Part shown: positions 1 through 10,089 of the stretch, piece after piece
Layout: each line of letters begins with the position of its first letter
How positions within the stretch are numbered: the stretch's first letter is position 1
Assembly (NCBI RefSeq): GCF_048323675.1
Contig: NZ_JBLWFK010000007.1
Coordinates: 124,001-188,000, forward strand
Source: Mangrovimicrobium sp048323675
Lineage (GTDB): Bacteria > Pseudomonadota > Gammaproteobacteria > Pseudomonadales > Halieaceae
Length of the DNA: 64,000 nucleotides
Direction: 5' to 3'
The notes under the pieces: generated by a model
Told to the model about the DNA's origin: nothing
What the model saw: the letters and a program-made list of their open reading frames with translations, nothing else
Database searches by the model: none
Made by a program: the position numbers and the translations under genes

Positions 1-1606
<1,606 letters not shown>

Positions 1607-1834
1607 TAAGCTGGTACCTTCGAAAAATGCAAAAAAAAATCAGCCGGCAATTGTACTCGCAATTCAAGGGTCTAACTAGGAAAAAGCCCTCAAATCTGAT
1701 GAAAAATTGCGCAGAAACGGTGCCTGGGCTGCCGATATGGGGGCGCACAGGGCCGATTGCAAGCACTGGGGCGAAGCTTCCCTCGCCACTCCCCTGGCTA
1801 CGACCTCTTATGACAGCGAAATGCAGCGTTCAGT

Positions 1835-3718
1835 TCATGTTTCACGCCGATTGCGCTGGGCGTCGCGCTGGCGTTTTTCCTGCAATAACTCACGCAGTCT
1901 CTGTTTCTCGATCTCGCTCACATCAGCGTAGTTGGTGCCCTTGAGTTTGTCGACTTGCCGGGCCAGCTGTGACTGGTGGGGGATGCGCCGCAACAGCACG
2001 TCGAGAATGTCGTGGAACTGGCTGTCGATACCCTCGGTGGGGATCAGTCGTTCCTGGCCGGCGAGGCGGTTGAGCAACTCTCCCTCGCCGGTTCCATACC
2101 AGTGCCCGAGCAGCATGCCGGTATTGGATTCCGGGCGGCGCTGGACCAGTTCGATCAACTCCCGCAGCAACTGGCTATCCTCGCCGTCCAGCACGCTCAG
2201 CATGTCCGGATCGACGCCGGCGGCGATGGCCGGTTTGTGCAGGATGAGCGCGATGGCGCCCTGGGCGAGACCGTCACCGCCAACGCGGTATTGCTGGCCG
2301 GCTGTGCGCTGGCGGGGGCGGGGAGGTATCTCCGCCGGACTCTGCTGTGCTGGGGGGGCGGGGTGGTCCTCCGTCAGCGGCGCCGGGGCAGCTTTTTCCG
2401 CGGGTTTCGGGGCCGCGGATTCCAGGCGCATGAGGCTCGCCAGTTCCAGCCCGGTGCGCCGCGCCAGTTCCTGCATCATCAATTCCCGCAGCACGCCCTC
2501 GGGGAGCTGGCGGACGTAGGGCAGCGCCTGCCGCGCCAGTCGCGCACGGCCGTCGAGGCTGTGGGTGTCGATACCCTCGCCGACGGCGTCAAACAGGAAG
2601 TCCTCCAGGGGCCGCGCGGTGCCGAGCAGTTCCTCGAAGGACTCCCGGCCGAGTGAGCGCACCAGGCTGTCGGGATCCTCGCCCTCGGGCAGGAACAGGA
2701 AGCGCGCCTGGCGCCCGTCCTCCAGCGCCGGCAGGGCGGATTCGAGGGCGCGGAACGCGGCCTTGCGGCCGGCTTCGTCGCCATCGAAACAGAAGATCAC
2801 TTCCGGGCAGCGCCGGTAGATGCGCTGCAGGTGGTCGCTGCTGGTGGCGGTGCCGAGGGTGGCGACGGCGTAGCTGATGCCGTGCTGGGCGAGGGCGATG
2901 ACGTCCATGTAGCCTTCGACCACCAGGATGCGCTCCAGCTTGCGGTTGGCCTGCAGCGCCTGGTAGAAACCGTAGAGCTCGCGGCCCTTGTGGAAAATCG
3001 GCGTTTCCGGTGAATTCAGGTACTTGGGCTTGTCGTCGCCCAGCACGCGGCCGCCAAATGCGATCACCCGGCCGCGCTGGTCGCGGATCGGGAAAATGAT
3101 GCGGTCGCGGAAGCGGTCGTAGACCCGGCCCTGCTCGTTTTCCACCAGCATGCCGCCCTGCAGCAGGCGGGCGCTGGTTTCCTCGTCCTGGCCGAGGGCT
3201 TTGAGCAGGTTGTCCCAGCCCGGCGGAGCGAAGCCGAGGTCGAAGGCCCGGGCGATTTCCCCGGTGAGGCCGCGGCCCTTGAGGTAGTCCACCGCCCGCT
3301 GTTTCTGCGGATGCTGGCGCAGCTGCTGGCGGTAGTAGTCCGCGGCCTGCTCCAGCAGGCCGTAGAGGCTTTTTTGCTGTTGCTCGCGTCGGGCTGCTTC
3401 CGGGGTCTGGCTGCCCTGTTCCCGCGGCACCTGCAGGCCGAGACTGGCGGCGAGGGATTCGACCGCCTCCGGAAAGCCCAGGTTCTCGTAGTCCATGACG
3501 AAGCCGAGGGCGTTGCCGCCGGCGCCGCAGCCGAAGCAGTAGTAGAACTGCTTGTCCGGGCTCACCGAGAAAGAGGGGGTTTTTTCCTCGTGGAAGGGGC
3601 AGCGGGCGCTGTAATTCTTGCCGGTCTTCTTCAGCTTGACGCGGCGGTCGACCACCTCGACGATGTCGAGGCGTTCCAGCAGGTCGTCGATGAAGGATTG
3701 CGGGATGCGTCCGGCCAT
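1835..3718 (-). CDS. dnaG: DNA primase
   Basis: Synthesises RNA primers for chromosome replication in partnership with DnaB helicase. The 627-residue protein has the full family layout. The N-terminal CHC2 zinc ribbon has C40, H43, C61 and C64. The RNA-polymerase core includes GRVIAFGGR and the TOPRIM motifs VVEGYMD (catalytic Glu) and CFDGDEAG (metal-binding Asp pair). A variable Ala/Pro-rich linker (roughly residues 420-470) leads to the C-terminal DnaB-interaction domain. It lies between yqeY and rpoD in the macromolecular-synthesis operon. The 86 bp upstream contain an inverted repeat (CCACCGG at 3731-3737, CCGGTGG at 3771-3777) that might moderate read-through from yqeY; that role is inference. 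Confidence 0.97.
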   Translation of the reverse strand: MAGRIPQSFIDDLLERLDIVEVVDRRVKLKKTGKNYSARCPFHEEKTPSFSVSPDKQFYYCFGCGAGGNALGFVMDYENLGFPEAVESLAASLGLQVPREQGSQTPEAARREQQQKSLYGLLEQAADYYRQQLRQHPQKQRAVDYLKGRGLTGEIARAFDLGFAPPGWDNLLKALGQDEETSARLLQGGMLVENEQGRVYDRFRDRIIFPIRDQRGRVIAFGGRVLGDDKPKYLNSPETPIFHKGRELYGFYQALQANRKLERILVVEGYMDVIALAQHGISYAVATLGTATSSDHLQRIYRRCPEVIFCFDGDEAGRKAAFRALESALPALEDGRQARFLFLPEGEDPDSLVRSLGRESFEELLGTARPLEDFLFDAVGEGIDTHSLDGRARLARQALPYVRQLPEGVLRELMMQELARRTGLELASLMRLESAAPKPAEKAAPAPLTEDHPAPPAQQSPAEIPPRPRQRTAGQQYRVGGDGLAQGAIALILHKPAIAAGVDPDMLSVLDGEDSQLLRELIELVQRRPESNTGMLLGHWYGTGEGELLNRLAGQERLIPTEGIDSQFHDILDVLLRRIPHQSQLARQVDKLKGTNYADVSEIEKQRLRELLQEKRQRDAQRNRRET

Positions 3719-3804
3719 GCGCTATTGAACCACCGGTATGGTGTTTTGGGTAGGAGCGCTATGCGTGCCCCGGTGGAACAGCAACGGACTTGCGCTTGTA
3801 CCGT

Positions 3805-4260
3805 TCAGCCTGCCAGCCGGGCCTTGACCAGGGCGCTGACGGCGCCCATGTCGGCGCGGCCCTGGACCTTGGGCTTGATCAGCCCCATGACGGCGCCCAT
3901 GGCCTGCATGCCCTCGGCGCCCGAGGTGGCGATGGCCTCGTCGATCAGTGCGTTGATTTCGTCTTCGCTGAGCTGGCTGGGAAGGAATTCCTGCAGCACG
4001 GCGATCTCGGCGTTTTCGATATCGGCGAGTTCGGTGCGGCCGGCGTCGAGGTATTGCTGCGCCGAATCCCGGCGCTGCTTGACCATTTTATCGAGCACGG
4101 CGAGGGCACGGGCGTCTTCGATCTCGATGCGCTCGTCCACTTCGATGCGTTTGAACTCGGCCTGGATCAGCCGGAGTGCCGCCAGTCGCTCCTTGTCCCG
4201 CGACTTCATGGCCGATTTCACATCGGCCTTGATACGATCGGGCAGGGACAGGTCTGACAT
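3805..4260 (-). CDS. yqeY: GatB/YqeY domain protein
   Basis: A 151-residue protein of the YqeY family, which resembles the tail domain of the amidotransferase subunit GatB that contacts tRNA. Its precise role is not established; it may act on tRNA or amidotransferase activity. The family signature is clear: an N-terminal SLPDRIKADVKSAMKSRDKERLAALRLI helix (the run is split by basic residues), a central EIAVLQEFLPSQLSEDE motif and a C-terminal MGAVMGLIKPKVQGRADMG. It sits between rpsU (25 bp upstream) and dnaG in the common gammaproteobacterial order rpsU-yqeY-dnaG-rpoD, so it is probably co-transcribed with them. Confidence 0.93.
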   Translation of the reverse strand: MSDLSLPDRIKADVKSAMKSRDKERLAALRLIQAEFKRIEVDERIEIEDARALAVLDKMVKQRRDSAQQYLDAGRTELADIENAEIAVLQEFLPSQLSEDEINALIDEAIATSGAEGMQAMGAVMGLIKPKVQGRADMGAVSALVKARLAG

Positions 4261-4285
4261 AAGCGGAGGGAACTGCTTCTATTAC

Positions 4286-4501
4286 TTAATAGAGGCGTAC
4301 GCGCTTGCGGTTTTCCCGGGCCAGCTTCTTGGCGTGGCGCTTGACGGCAGCGGCAGCAGCGCGCTTGCGCACTGTGGTGGGCTTCTCGTAGTGCTCACGC
4401 TTGCGCACTTCGGCCAGTACGCCAGCTTTTTCGCAGGAGCGCTTGAAACGGCGCAGGGCGACGTCGAAAGGCTCGTTTTCCTTGACCTTGATGTGTGGCA
4501 T
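4286..4501 (-). CDS. rpsU: 30S ribosomal protein S21
   Basis: Small basic protein of the 30S subunit that helps start translation. The 71 residues match the full family length. The protein opens MPHIKVKENEPFDVALRRF and ends in a Lys/Arg-rich helix closing with RKRVRLY. It is the first gene of the rpsU-yqeY-dnaG-rpoD operon and is divergent from tsaD, with 208 bp between the two start codons. A promoter for it is annotated at 4580-4608. Confidence 0.97.
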   Translation of the reverse strand: MPHIKVKENEPFDVALRRFKRSCEKAGVLAEVRKREHYEKPTTVRKRAAAAAVKRHAKKLARENRKRVRLY

Positions 4502-4579
4502 TCGGTTGTTACCTTACCTGTCTCGTTAATTCCACGGGATCACGGCCAGCGGGGCCGACAATCGCCAGAAAGGGCGCGC

Positions 4580-4608
4580 ATTCTATACTCAAGCGGGTCG
4601 CTTTGCAA
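4580..4608 (-). promoter_or_regulatory. Predicted sigma-70 promoter of the rpsU operon
   Basis: On the minus strand a -35-like TTGCAA (4603-4608) and a -10 TAGAAT (4580-4585) are separated by exactly 17 bp. The -10 matches consensus at 5 of 6 positions and the -35 at 4 of 6. Transcription would start about 70 nt before the rpsU ATG. Position and spacing support the call; there is no experimental evidence. Confidence 0.55.
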
Positions 4609-4709
4609 AGGGGGGAAAGGGCCGGATTGAGTGAAAAATGGCCGCTGCAACTGGCCTGCCCGGGGGGCAGACAGTATGATGCGCGGAAATTGCCTTCCGG
4701 AACCCGAAA

Positions 4710-5747
4710 ATGCTCGTACTGGGCCTTGAAACCTCCTGTGATGAAACCGGCGTGGCGCTGTTCGATACCGAACGCGGCCTGCTGGCCGACGCGCTGTTCA
4801 GCCAGGTGGATATTCACGTCGAATACGGCGGGGTGGTGCCGGAACTCGCCTCCCGCGACCACGTGCGCAAGACCCTGCCCATGGTGCAGGAGGTGCTGGC
4901 CCGTGCCGGGGTATCCGCGGGCGACCTCGACGGGGTCGCCTACACCGCGGGGCCCGGCCTGGTGGGTGCCCTGATGGTGGGCGCGACCCTGGCCCGCGCC
5001 CTGGCCTGGGGCTGGGGTGTACCCGCGCTGGGGGTGCACCACATGGAGGGCCACCTGCTGGCGCCCATGCTGGAGGACGAGCGCCCCGAATTTCCCTTCG
5101 TGGCCCTGCTGGTATCCGGCGGCCACACCCAACTGGTCCGGGTCGACGGCATCGGCCGCTACCGCCTGCTGGGGGAGTCGCTCGACGACGCCGCCGGCGA
5201 GGCCTTCGACAAGACCGCCAAGCTGCTCGGCCTGCCCTATCCCGGTGGCCCGCATGTGGCCAGGCTGGCGCTCGAGGGCGACCCCGGGCGCTTCGATTTC
5301 CCGCGCCCGATGGTCAACCGCCCCGGGCTGGATTTCAGCTTCAGCGGCCTCAAGACCTACGCCCTCAACACGGTGGAGAAGTGCCGCGGCGATGGTGACC
5401 TGAGTGAGCAGGACCGCCGCGACATCGCCCGCGCCTTCGAGGACGCGGTGGTCGACACCCTGGTGATCAAGTGCCGCCGCGCGCTGCGCCAGGAGGGCCT
5501 GAAAACCCTGGTGATCGCAGGCGGAGTAAGTGCTAACTCAAACCTCAGGGCTTCCCTGACAAGGGCTCTGGCCAAAGAGCAGGCCAGGGTGTTCTACCCG
5601 GCGCCGCGCTTCTGCACCGACAACGGGGCGATGATCGCCTTCGCCGGCGCCCAGCGCCTGCTGGCGGGACAGCGCGATGACGACGCCAGCCAGGTGCGCC
5701 CGCGCTGGCCGATGGAGGAGCTCAAGCCACTGGAGGGGGCGGCCTGA
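4710..5747 (+). CDS. tsaD: tRNA N6-adenosine threonylcarbamoyltransferase
   Basis: Transfers the threonylcarbamoyl group from threonylcarbamoyl-AMP to A37 of tRNAs that read ANN codons, with TsaB and TsaE. The 345-residue length is typical of the Kae1/TsaD family. The N-terminal ASKHA fold starts MLVLGLETSCDETG, and the metal-binding pair H111 and H115 lies in HHMEGH. The nucleotide-binding VSGGHTQL, the FDKTAKLLGLPYPGG block and the late Asp in CTDNGAMIA are all present. The stop codon shares one base with the start of folB, so translational coupling is likely. A possible -10 (TATGAT, 4675-4680) precedes the gene without a clear -35. Confidence 0.97.
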   Translation: MLVLGLETSCDETGVALFDTERGLLADALFSQVDIHVEYGGVVPELASRDHVRKTLPMVQEVLARAGVSAGDLDGVAYTAGPGLVGALMVGATLARALAWGWGVPALGVHHMEGHLLAPMLEDERPEFPFVALLVSGGHTQLVRVDGIGRYRLLGESLDDAAGEAFDKTAKLLGLPYPGGPHVARLALEGDPGRFDFPRPMVNRPGLDFSFSGLKTYALNTVEKCRGDGDLSEQDRRDIARAFEDAVVDTLVIKCRRALRQEGLKTLVIAGGVSANSNLRASLTRALAKEQARVFYPAPRFCTDNGAMIAFAGAQRLLAGQRDDDASQVRPRWPMEELKPLEGAA

Positions 5748-6103
5748 TGGACATGGTCTATATCCGCGGCCTGCGCGCCGATGCAGTGATCGGCGTCTAT
5801 GACTGGGAGCGCAATATCCGCCAGCCGCTGGTACTGCACCTCGACCTCGCCAGTGACAACCGCGCCGCCGCGGCTACCGACGGCATCGCCGAGGCAGTGG
5901 ATTACGACGCCATCTCGAAACGCATCCTGGCCTATGTTCGCGACAGCCGCTTCCAGCTGATCGAGACCCTGGCCGAGCGGGTGGCGGGGCTGGTGCTGGA
6001 AGAGTTCGGCATCCCCTGGCTGCGGCTCACCGTCAGCAAGCCCGGCGCGGTCGCCGAGGCCGAGGACGTGGGGGTGATCATCGAGCGGGGGCAGCGTCCC
6101 TGA
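5747..6103 (+). CDS. folB: Dihydroneopterin aldolase
   Basis: Folate biosynthesis enzyme that converts 7,8-dihydroneopterin to 6-hydroxymethyl-dihydropterin and glycolaldehyde. The 118 residues match the family. The protein opens MDMVYIRGLRADAVIGVYDWER, whose IGVYDWE is the substrate-site Glu motif, and has the YDAI and LIETLAERVA helices and the catalytic Lys in VSKPGAV. It overlaps tsaD and folK by one base on each side. The next gene supplies the following step of the same pathway, so tsaD-folB-folK reads as one transcript. Confidence 0.95.
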   Translation: MDMVYIRGLRADAVIGVYDWERNIRQPLVLHLDLASDNRAAAATDGIAEAVDYDAISKRILAYVRDSRFQLIETLAERVAGLVLEEFGIPWLRLTVSKPGAVAEAEDVGVIIERGQRP

Positions 6104-6615
6104 TGGCCCGCGTCTACCTGGGACTCGGCAGCAATATCGAGCGCGAGCGCTATATTACCGCCGGCCTCGACGCCCTGGCAGACCGCTTCGGGGAGCTGGC
6201 CCTGTCACCGGTCTACGACTGCCCGGCGGTCGGCTTTGCCGGCCAGCCCTTCCTCAATCTGGTGGTGGGCATCGACACCGATCTGGGGGTCGGCGCCCTG
6301 GCCCGGGAGCTGCGCCATGTCGAGATCGAGCACGGGCGCGCCGCGCAGGCGCCGCGCTACAGCCCCCGGCAGCTGGATATCGATATCCTGACTTACGACG
6401 ACCTCAGCGGCCTGGTGGAGGGGGTGACCCTGCCCCGCGGTGAGCTGGTGGAAAACGCCTTTGTCCTGCGGCCGATGGCGGACCTGGCCCCGGAAGCGCT
6501 GCACCCGCTGCTCGGGCAGTCCTACCGGCAATTGTGGTCGGAGTTCGACGGCCCCCGCGAGGTGCGCCGGGTGGATTTCTACTGGCGGGGCCGCCCGGTG
6601 TCCGCCGCCGAGTAA
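6103..6615 (+). CDS. folK: 2-amino-4-hydroxy-6-hydroxymethyldihydropteridine pyrophosphokinase
   Basis: Transfers pyrophosphate from ATP to 6-hydroxymethyl-dihydropterin, giving the activated pterin for FolP. The 170 residues include the N-terminal YLGLGSNI motif, the GQPFLNLVV segment and the metal-binding RQLDIDILTYDD motif (Asp-x-Asp). The start overlaps folB by one base. The 3' end overlaps the 3' end of the convergent cca by 37 bp, so the last dozen codons of both genes are constrained on both strands. Confidence 0.94.
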   Translation: MARVYLGLGSNIERERYITAGLDALADRFGELALSPVYDCPAVGFAGQPFLNLVVGIDTDLGVGALARELRHVEIEHGRAAQAPRYSPRQLDIDILTYDDLSGLVEGVTLPRGELVENAFVLRPMADLAPEALHPLLGQSYRQLWSEFDGPREVRRVDFYWRGRPVSAAE

Positions 6616-7832
6616 TCCGCCCGGTACTGTTCCAGTACCCGGATGCGCTCCTTTTCCATGGCCTGGCCGATGGCCTTGCCCTGCAAGCCCTGTGCGGTGA
6701 ACGGTGCGGCGGTCACCTGTGTGGCTGCCGCCAGGGCGCCGCGCAGGTAATCCGCCTGGGGATAGGTTCGCTGCTCCAACCCGCTGCGGCCGCGGGCGTC
6801 CGCTTCACAGGCCAGCAGGAAGTCCTCGAAATTCTCCGCCTGGCGCAGCGCGCCGGTGCCGGAGAACAGCTTGAGCAAGGTAGTACCGCGCAGCTCCAGG
6901 GCGCGGTGGCAGTGCAGGTGGTACTCGCAGACCGCCAGCGCGAGGCTGCGGAACTGGTTGGGTGCCTTCAGTCGTTCACAGACCCGTTTCACCGGCTTGA
7001 TACCACGCTGCTCATGGGCGATATGCCGCGGCAGTTCGTCCGCCGGGGTGAGGGCCTTGCCCAGGTCGTGGAGCAGGACCGCGAAGCGAACCGCCGTCGG
7101 CGCCTCCAGCAGCACTGCCTGCTGCAGGCACATCAGGGTGTGCAGGCCGGTATCGATCTCCGGGTGGTAGGCCGGGGTCTGGGGCACCCCGAACAGGGCG
7201 TCGACCTCGGGCAGCAGGGCTGCCAGCGCGCCGCACTCCTTCAGTACGCTGATGAACACGTCGGGATTCTGCTCGCCCAGCGCCCGTTCCAGTTCCCGCC
7301 ATACCCGTTCGCTGCTTAAGTGGGCCAGTTCGCCCTGGGCGGTCAGCTCGCTCATCAGGGCCAGGGTTTCGCCGGCCACGGCAAAGCCCAGGTGGGCGTA
7401 GCGGGCGGCGAAGCGGGCGGTGCGCAGCACCCGCAGGGGATCTTCCACGAAGGCGTCCGAGACGTGGCGCAGGCGTTTTTCCGCGAGATCGCGCTGGCCG
7501 CCATAGGGATCGATGATAGTGCCGTCGGCGGCTTGCGCCAGGGCGTTGACGGTAAGGTCGCGGCGCAGCAGGTCCTGTTCAAGGGTGACATGGGGGGCGC
7601 AGTGTACGGTGAAGCCCTGGTGGCCGTGCCCCTGCTTGCGCTCGGTGCGGGCCAGGGCGTATTCCTCCCCGGTATCCGGGTGCAGGAACACCGGGAAGTC
7701 CCGGCCCACCTGGCGAAAGCCCGCGTCGAGCATCTCCTGTGGTGTCGAGCCTACGACCACCCAGTCCCGCTCGTAAACCGGGTAGCCGAGCAGGGCGTCG
7801 CGGACCGCGCCGCCAACCAGATAGGTTTCCAT
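6579..7832 (-). CDS. cca: CCA-adding tRNA nucleotidyltransferase with HD domain
   Basis: Builds or repairs the 3' CCA end of tRNAs. The N-terminal class II nucleotidyltransferase head opens METYLVGGAVRDALLG. The metal-binding pair is E21 and D23 (ERDWVVVG), which fits the superfamily acidic-x-acidic pattern, although E. coli has Asp at the first position. RRDLTVNAL and EDPLRVLRTARFAARY follow. The C-terminal HD phosphohydrolase domain, typical of the gammaproteobacterial bifunctional form, is marked by LLHDLGKA. The 417-residue length fits this HD-containing type. It is the last gene of the rsmA-apaG-apaH-cca run, 9 bp after apaH. Confidence 0.96.
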   Translation of the reverse strand: METYLVGGAVRDALLGYPVYERDWVVVGSTPQEMLDAGFRQVGRDFPVFLHPDTGEEYALARTERKQGHGHQGFTVHCAPHVTLEQDLLRRDLTVNALAQAADGTIIDPYGGQRDLAEKRLRHVSDAFVEDPLRVLRTARFAARYAHLGFAVAGETLALMSELTAQGELAHLSSERVWRELERALGEQNPDVFISVLKECGALAALLPEVDALFGVPQTPAYHPEIDTGLHTLMCLQQAVLLEAPTAVRFAVLLHDLGKALTPADELPRHIAHEQRGIKPVKRVCERLKAPNQFRSLALAVCEYHLHCHRALELRGTTLLKLFSGTGALRQAENFEDFLLACEADARGRSGLEQRTYPQADYLRGALAAATQVTAAPFTAQGLQGKAIGQAMEKERIRVLEQYRADYSAADTGRPRQ

Positions 7833-7841
7833 GGGGCCAGT

Positions 7842-8711
7842 TTAGCCGCTTGCGGGGGTCGGCAGGAAACGCCTGACCGCATCGGCCTCGTCGCGGGCGC
7901 GCCCGTCGCGGCAGCGGCAGCGGAGCATTTCGCCGGTGTCGAGGCAGTAGAGCGACAGCGCGCCGCCCCAGACGCAGCCGGAGTCGAGGCCGATGATGTT
8001 CGGGGTGTCGGTGCAGCCCTCCAGCGAGGCCCAGTGCCCGAAGAGGATTTTCTCCTCCGCCGCGGCGCGGTTGGGGTGGCTGAACCAGGGCGCGACATCG
8101 CCGGAACCCGGGTCCGGTATGGGGCCCTTGCTCTTCAGGTCCAGGTGGCCGTCGGCCGTGCAGTAGCGCATCCGCGTGAGGTAGTTGGTGATCACCCGCA
8201 AGCGGGTCATCCCGGCCAGCTCCTCAAACCAGATGTTGGGCTCGTTGCCATACATGGTGCGGAGAAACTCGGTGCAGTCCGGGCTCTGCAGCACGGTTTC
8301 CACTTCCCGCGCGCGGCCGATGGCGTAGGGGATGCTCCACTGGGGAGGGATGCCCGCGTGCACCAGGGTGTGGCCGTGCTCGCGGTGGATCAGCGGGCGC
8401 TGGACCAGCCAGCCGAGCAACTGATCGCGATCTGGCGCGCTGAGGATTTTTTCCAGGGTGTCGCTGCGCGAGGGTTTCCGGACACCCGCTGCCACCGCCA
8501 GCAGGTGCAGGTCGTGGTTGCCCAGGGTGAGGACCAGGCTGTCCTTCATTTCGAACAGGAAGCGCAGGGTCTTCAGGCAGCGCGGGCCCCGGTTGACGAT
8601 ATCCCCCACCGACCACAGCACATCCCGCGAAGGGTTGAAGTCCACCGCCCGCAAAAGGGTCTTGAGGGGCTGCAGGCAGCCCTGGATGTCGCCAACGGCG
8701 TAGGTTGCCAT
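7842..8711 (-). CDS. apaH: Symmetrical bis(5'-nucleosyl)-tetraphosphatase
   Basis: Hydrolyses Ap4A to two ADP and can act as a decapping enzyme on Np4-capped RNA. The 289 residues carry all metallophosphatase motifs: GDIQG at residues 7-11, GDIVNRGP, LGNHDLHL, an HAGI motif and FGHWASLEG. It lies 9 bp after apaG in the rsmA-apaG-apaH block, a conserved association. The C-terminal tail after CLDTGEML is short and basic. Confidence 0.96.
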   Translation of the reverse strand: MATYAVGDIQGCLQPLKTLLRAVDFNPSRDVLWSVGDIVNRGPRCLKTLRFLFEMKDSLVLTLGNHDLHLLAVAAGVRKPSRSDTLEKILSAPDRDQLLGWLVQRPLIHREHGHTLVHAGIPPQWSIPYAIGRAREVETVLQSPDCTEFLRTMYGNEPNIWFEELAGMTRLRVITNYLTRMRYCTADGHLDLKSKGPIPDPGSGDVAPWFSHPNRAAAEEKILFGHWASLEGCTDTPNIIGLDSGCVWGGALSLYCLDTGEMLRCRCRDGRARDEADAVRRFLPTPASG

Positions 8712-8720
8712 GGGTTAATC

Positions 8721-9131
8721 TCAGTTCAGCGCCGTGGGGGTGTGCAGGGTAAATGCGGGAATGGGTACCTGGAAGCGGTTCAGGCTTTCCGCGGGGGCCT
8801 CGCTATCGTGAACGACCATGTAATAGCTCCCTTCCATAAATCCCACGGGTGTATTCAGGGTGGCGCCGCTGGTGTAGCGATAGGACTCCCCGGGGGGGAT
8901 GACCGGCTGTTCGCCCACCACGCCGTCGCCGCGCACTTCCTGCACGCTGCTGTCGGCATCGGTTATAACCCAGTGGCGTGACAGTAACTGCACGGGTTTG
9001 TTGCCGGCGTTATTGATGGTGATGGTATAGGCGAAGGTGTACTGGTTTTCATCCGGGGCGGAATGCCCCGGCAGGTAGGCCGTCGTAACGTTAACCTGGA
9101 CTTTGGACGGATTGAATTCGGTATTAGCCAT
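8721..9131 (-). CDS. apaG: ApaG-domain protein (Co2+/Mg2+ efflux-associated family)
   Basis: A 136-residue fibronectin-III-like protein. Its biochemical role is unsettled; the family name comes from cobalt and magnesium phenotypes and its link to apaH. Conserved stretches are YTFAYTITINN, VQLLSRHWVITDAD, GDGVVGEQPVIPPGE and YTSGATLNTPVGFMEGSY. The ATG at 9129-9131 is chosen over the upstream in-frame extension to 9197. It gives the usual length and overlaps the rsmA stop by 8 bp (ATGGCTAA), a typical coupled junction. Confidence 0.93.
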   Translation of the reverse strand: MANTEFNPSKVQVNVTTAYLPGHSAPDENQYTFAYTITINNAGNKPVQLLSRHWVITDADSSVQEVRGDGVVGEQPVIPPGESYRYTSGATLNTPVGFMEGSYYMVVHDSEAPAESLNRFQVPIPAFTLHTPTALN

Positions 9132-9918
9132 GGATTGCTTTGGTAATGTCGATAAATTGTGGCAATTCCAGCGTTTCCGCCCGCGCCGCGGGGTCAATGC
9201 CCATCGCCTCCAGGGTGGCCATATCTATAAGCCCTTTGAGGTTGTTGCGCAAGGTTTTACGACGCTGGGCAAAGGCGGACTGCACCACTTTGCGCAACCG
9301 GGCCGGGTCACAGGGCGGCCAGGGTGACTCCTGCCACGGGGTCAGGCGCACCACGGCGGACTGGACCTTGGGCGGCGGGAAGAAGGCTTCCGGGGGAACA
9401 TCCAGCAGGTGCTCCACCCGGCAATAATACTGGGCCATGATGCCGAGGCGCCCCCAGTGCTTGCTGCCCGGTGTGGCGGCCAGGCGCTCCACCACCTCCA
9501 GTTGCAGCATGAAGTGCATGTCGCGGATGGCCGGCGCAAATTCCAGCAGGCGAAAAATCAGCGGCGTGGAAATGTTGTAGGGAAGATTACCGACCACCCG
9601 CAGTTGCTCGCCCCCGGTCGCCAGTGCCGCGTAGTCCACGTCCAGGGCGTCAGCGCTGTGCAGCTTGAAGCCGGGGTAGATACTGAAGGCGGCGAGCAGG
9701 CCGGCATGCAGGTCGCGATCCAGCTCGATGACGTCCAGCCGGCAGCCGGAGGGCGCCAGCGCCTCGGTGAGGGCGCCGCGGCCGGGGCCGATTTCCACCA
9801 GGTGTTCGTCGGGCTGGGGGTGGATTGCCCCGGCGATGGCGTCGATCACCCCGTGATCGGTGAGGAAGTTCTGGCCGAAGCGTTTGCGCGGGGCGATTTG
9901 GCGTGGTGTGTTTTTCAT
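9124..9918 (-). CDS. rsmA: 16S rRNA (A1518/A1519) dimethyltransferase
   Basis: Dimethylates two adjacent adenosines in the 3'-terminal helix of 16S rRNA during late 30S assembly (KsgA). The 264 residues have the N-terminal RKRFGQNFL motif, the SAM-binding EIGPGRGALT, the catalytic NLPYNIS, and the FFPPPKVQSAVVRL and RRKTLRNNL segments of the C-terminal part. In E. coli and many relatives this gene directly follows pdxA. Here pdxA lies about 28 kb away, beyond the glycan island, and rsmA starts a shortened rsmA-apaG-apaH-cca unit. Confidence 0.96.
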   Translation of the reverse strand: MKNTPRQIAPRKRFGQNFLTDHGVIDAIAGAIHPQPDEHLVEIGPGRGALTEALAPSGCRLDVIELDRDLHAGLLAAFSIYPGFKLHSADALDVDYAALATGGEQLRVVGNLPYNISTPLIFRLLEFAPAIRDMHFMLQLEVVERLAATPGSKHWGRLGIMAQYYCRVEHLLDVPPEAFFPPPKVQSAVVRLTPWQESPWPPCDPARLRKVVQSAFAQRRKTLRNNLKGLIDMATLEAMGIDPAARAETLELPQFIDITKAIHG

Positions 9919-10089
9919 GATCGCATTGTACCCGTGAGAGCGGCGGGTTGCTTCCTTCGAATGACATTATCGGGGGTCGACTGGCGGTCAGGGCATCGCG
10001 GGTATTACGGTTATTGCCGGTACTTCTGGTACACTTGCGACCGCCCCGGGGGGGCGGAATGCAAAACAAAGCGGAACCCAGTTAACTCA

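Noticed and set aside
9409..10089. Upstream extension of the wzm frame
   Set aside because: It covers the 5' part of rsmA in antisense and its residues are not membrane-like; the family length fits a start at 10090.
9919..10089. Possible JUMPstart/ops element before the exporter genes
   Set aside because: No GGCGGTAG-like element was found in the leader. A GGTAGCGGCG string near position 35 lies inside rpoD and is irrelevant.
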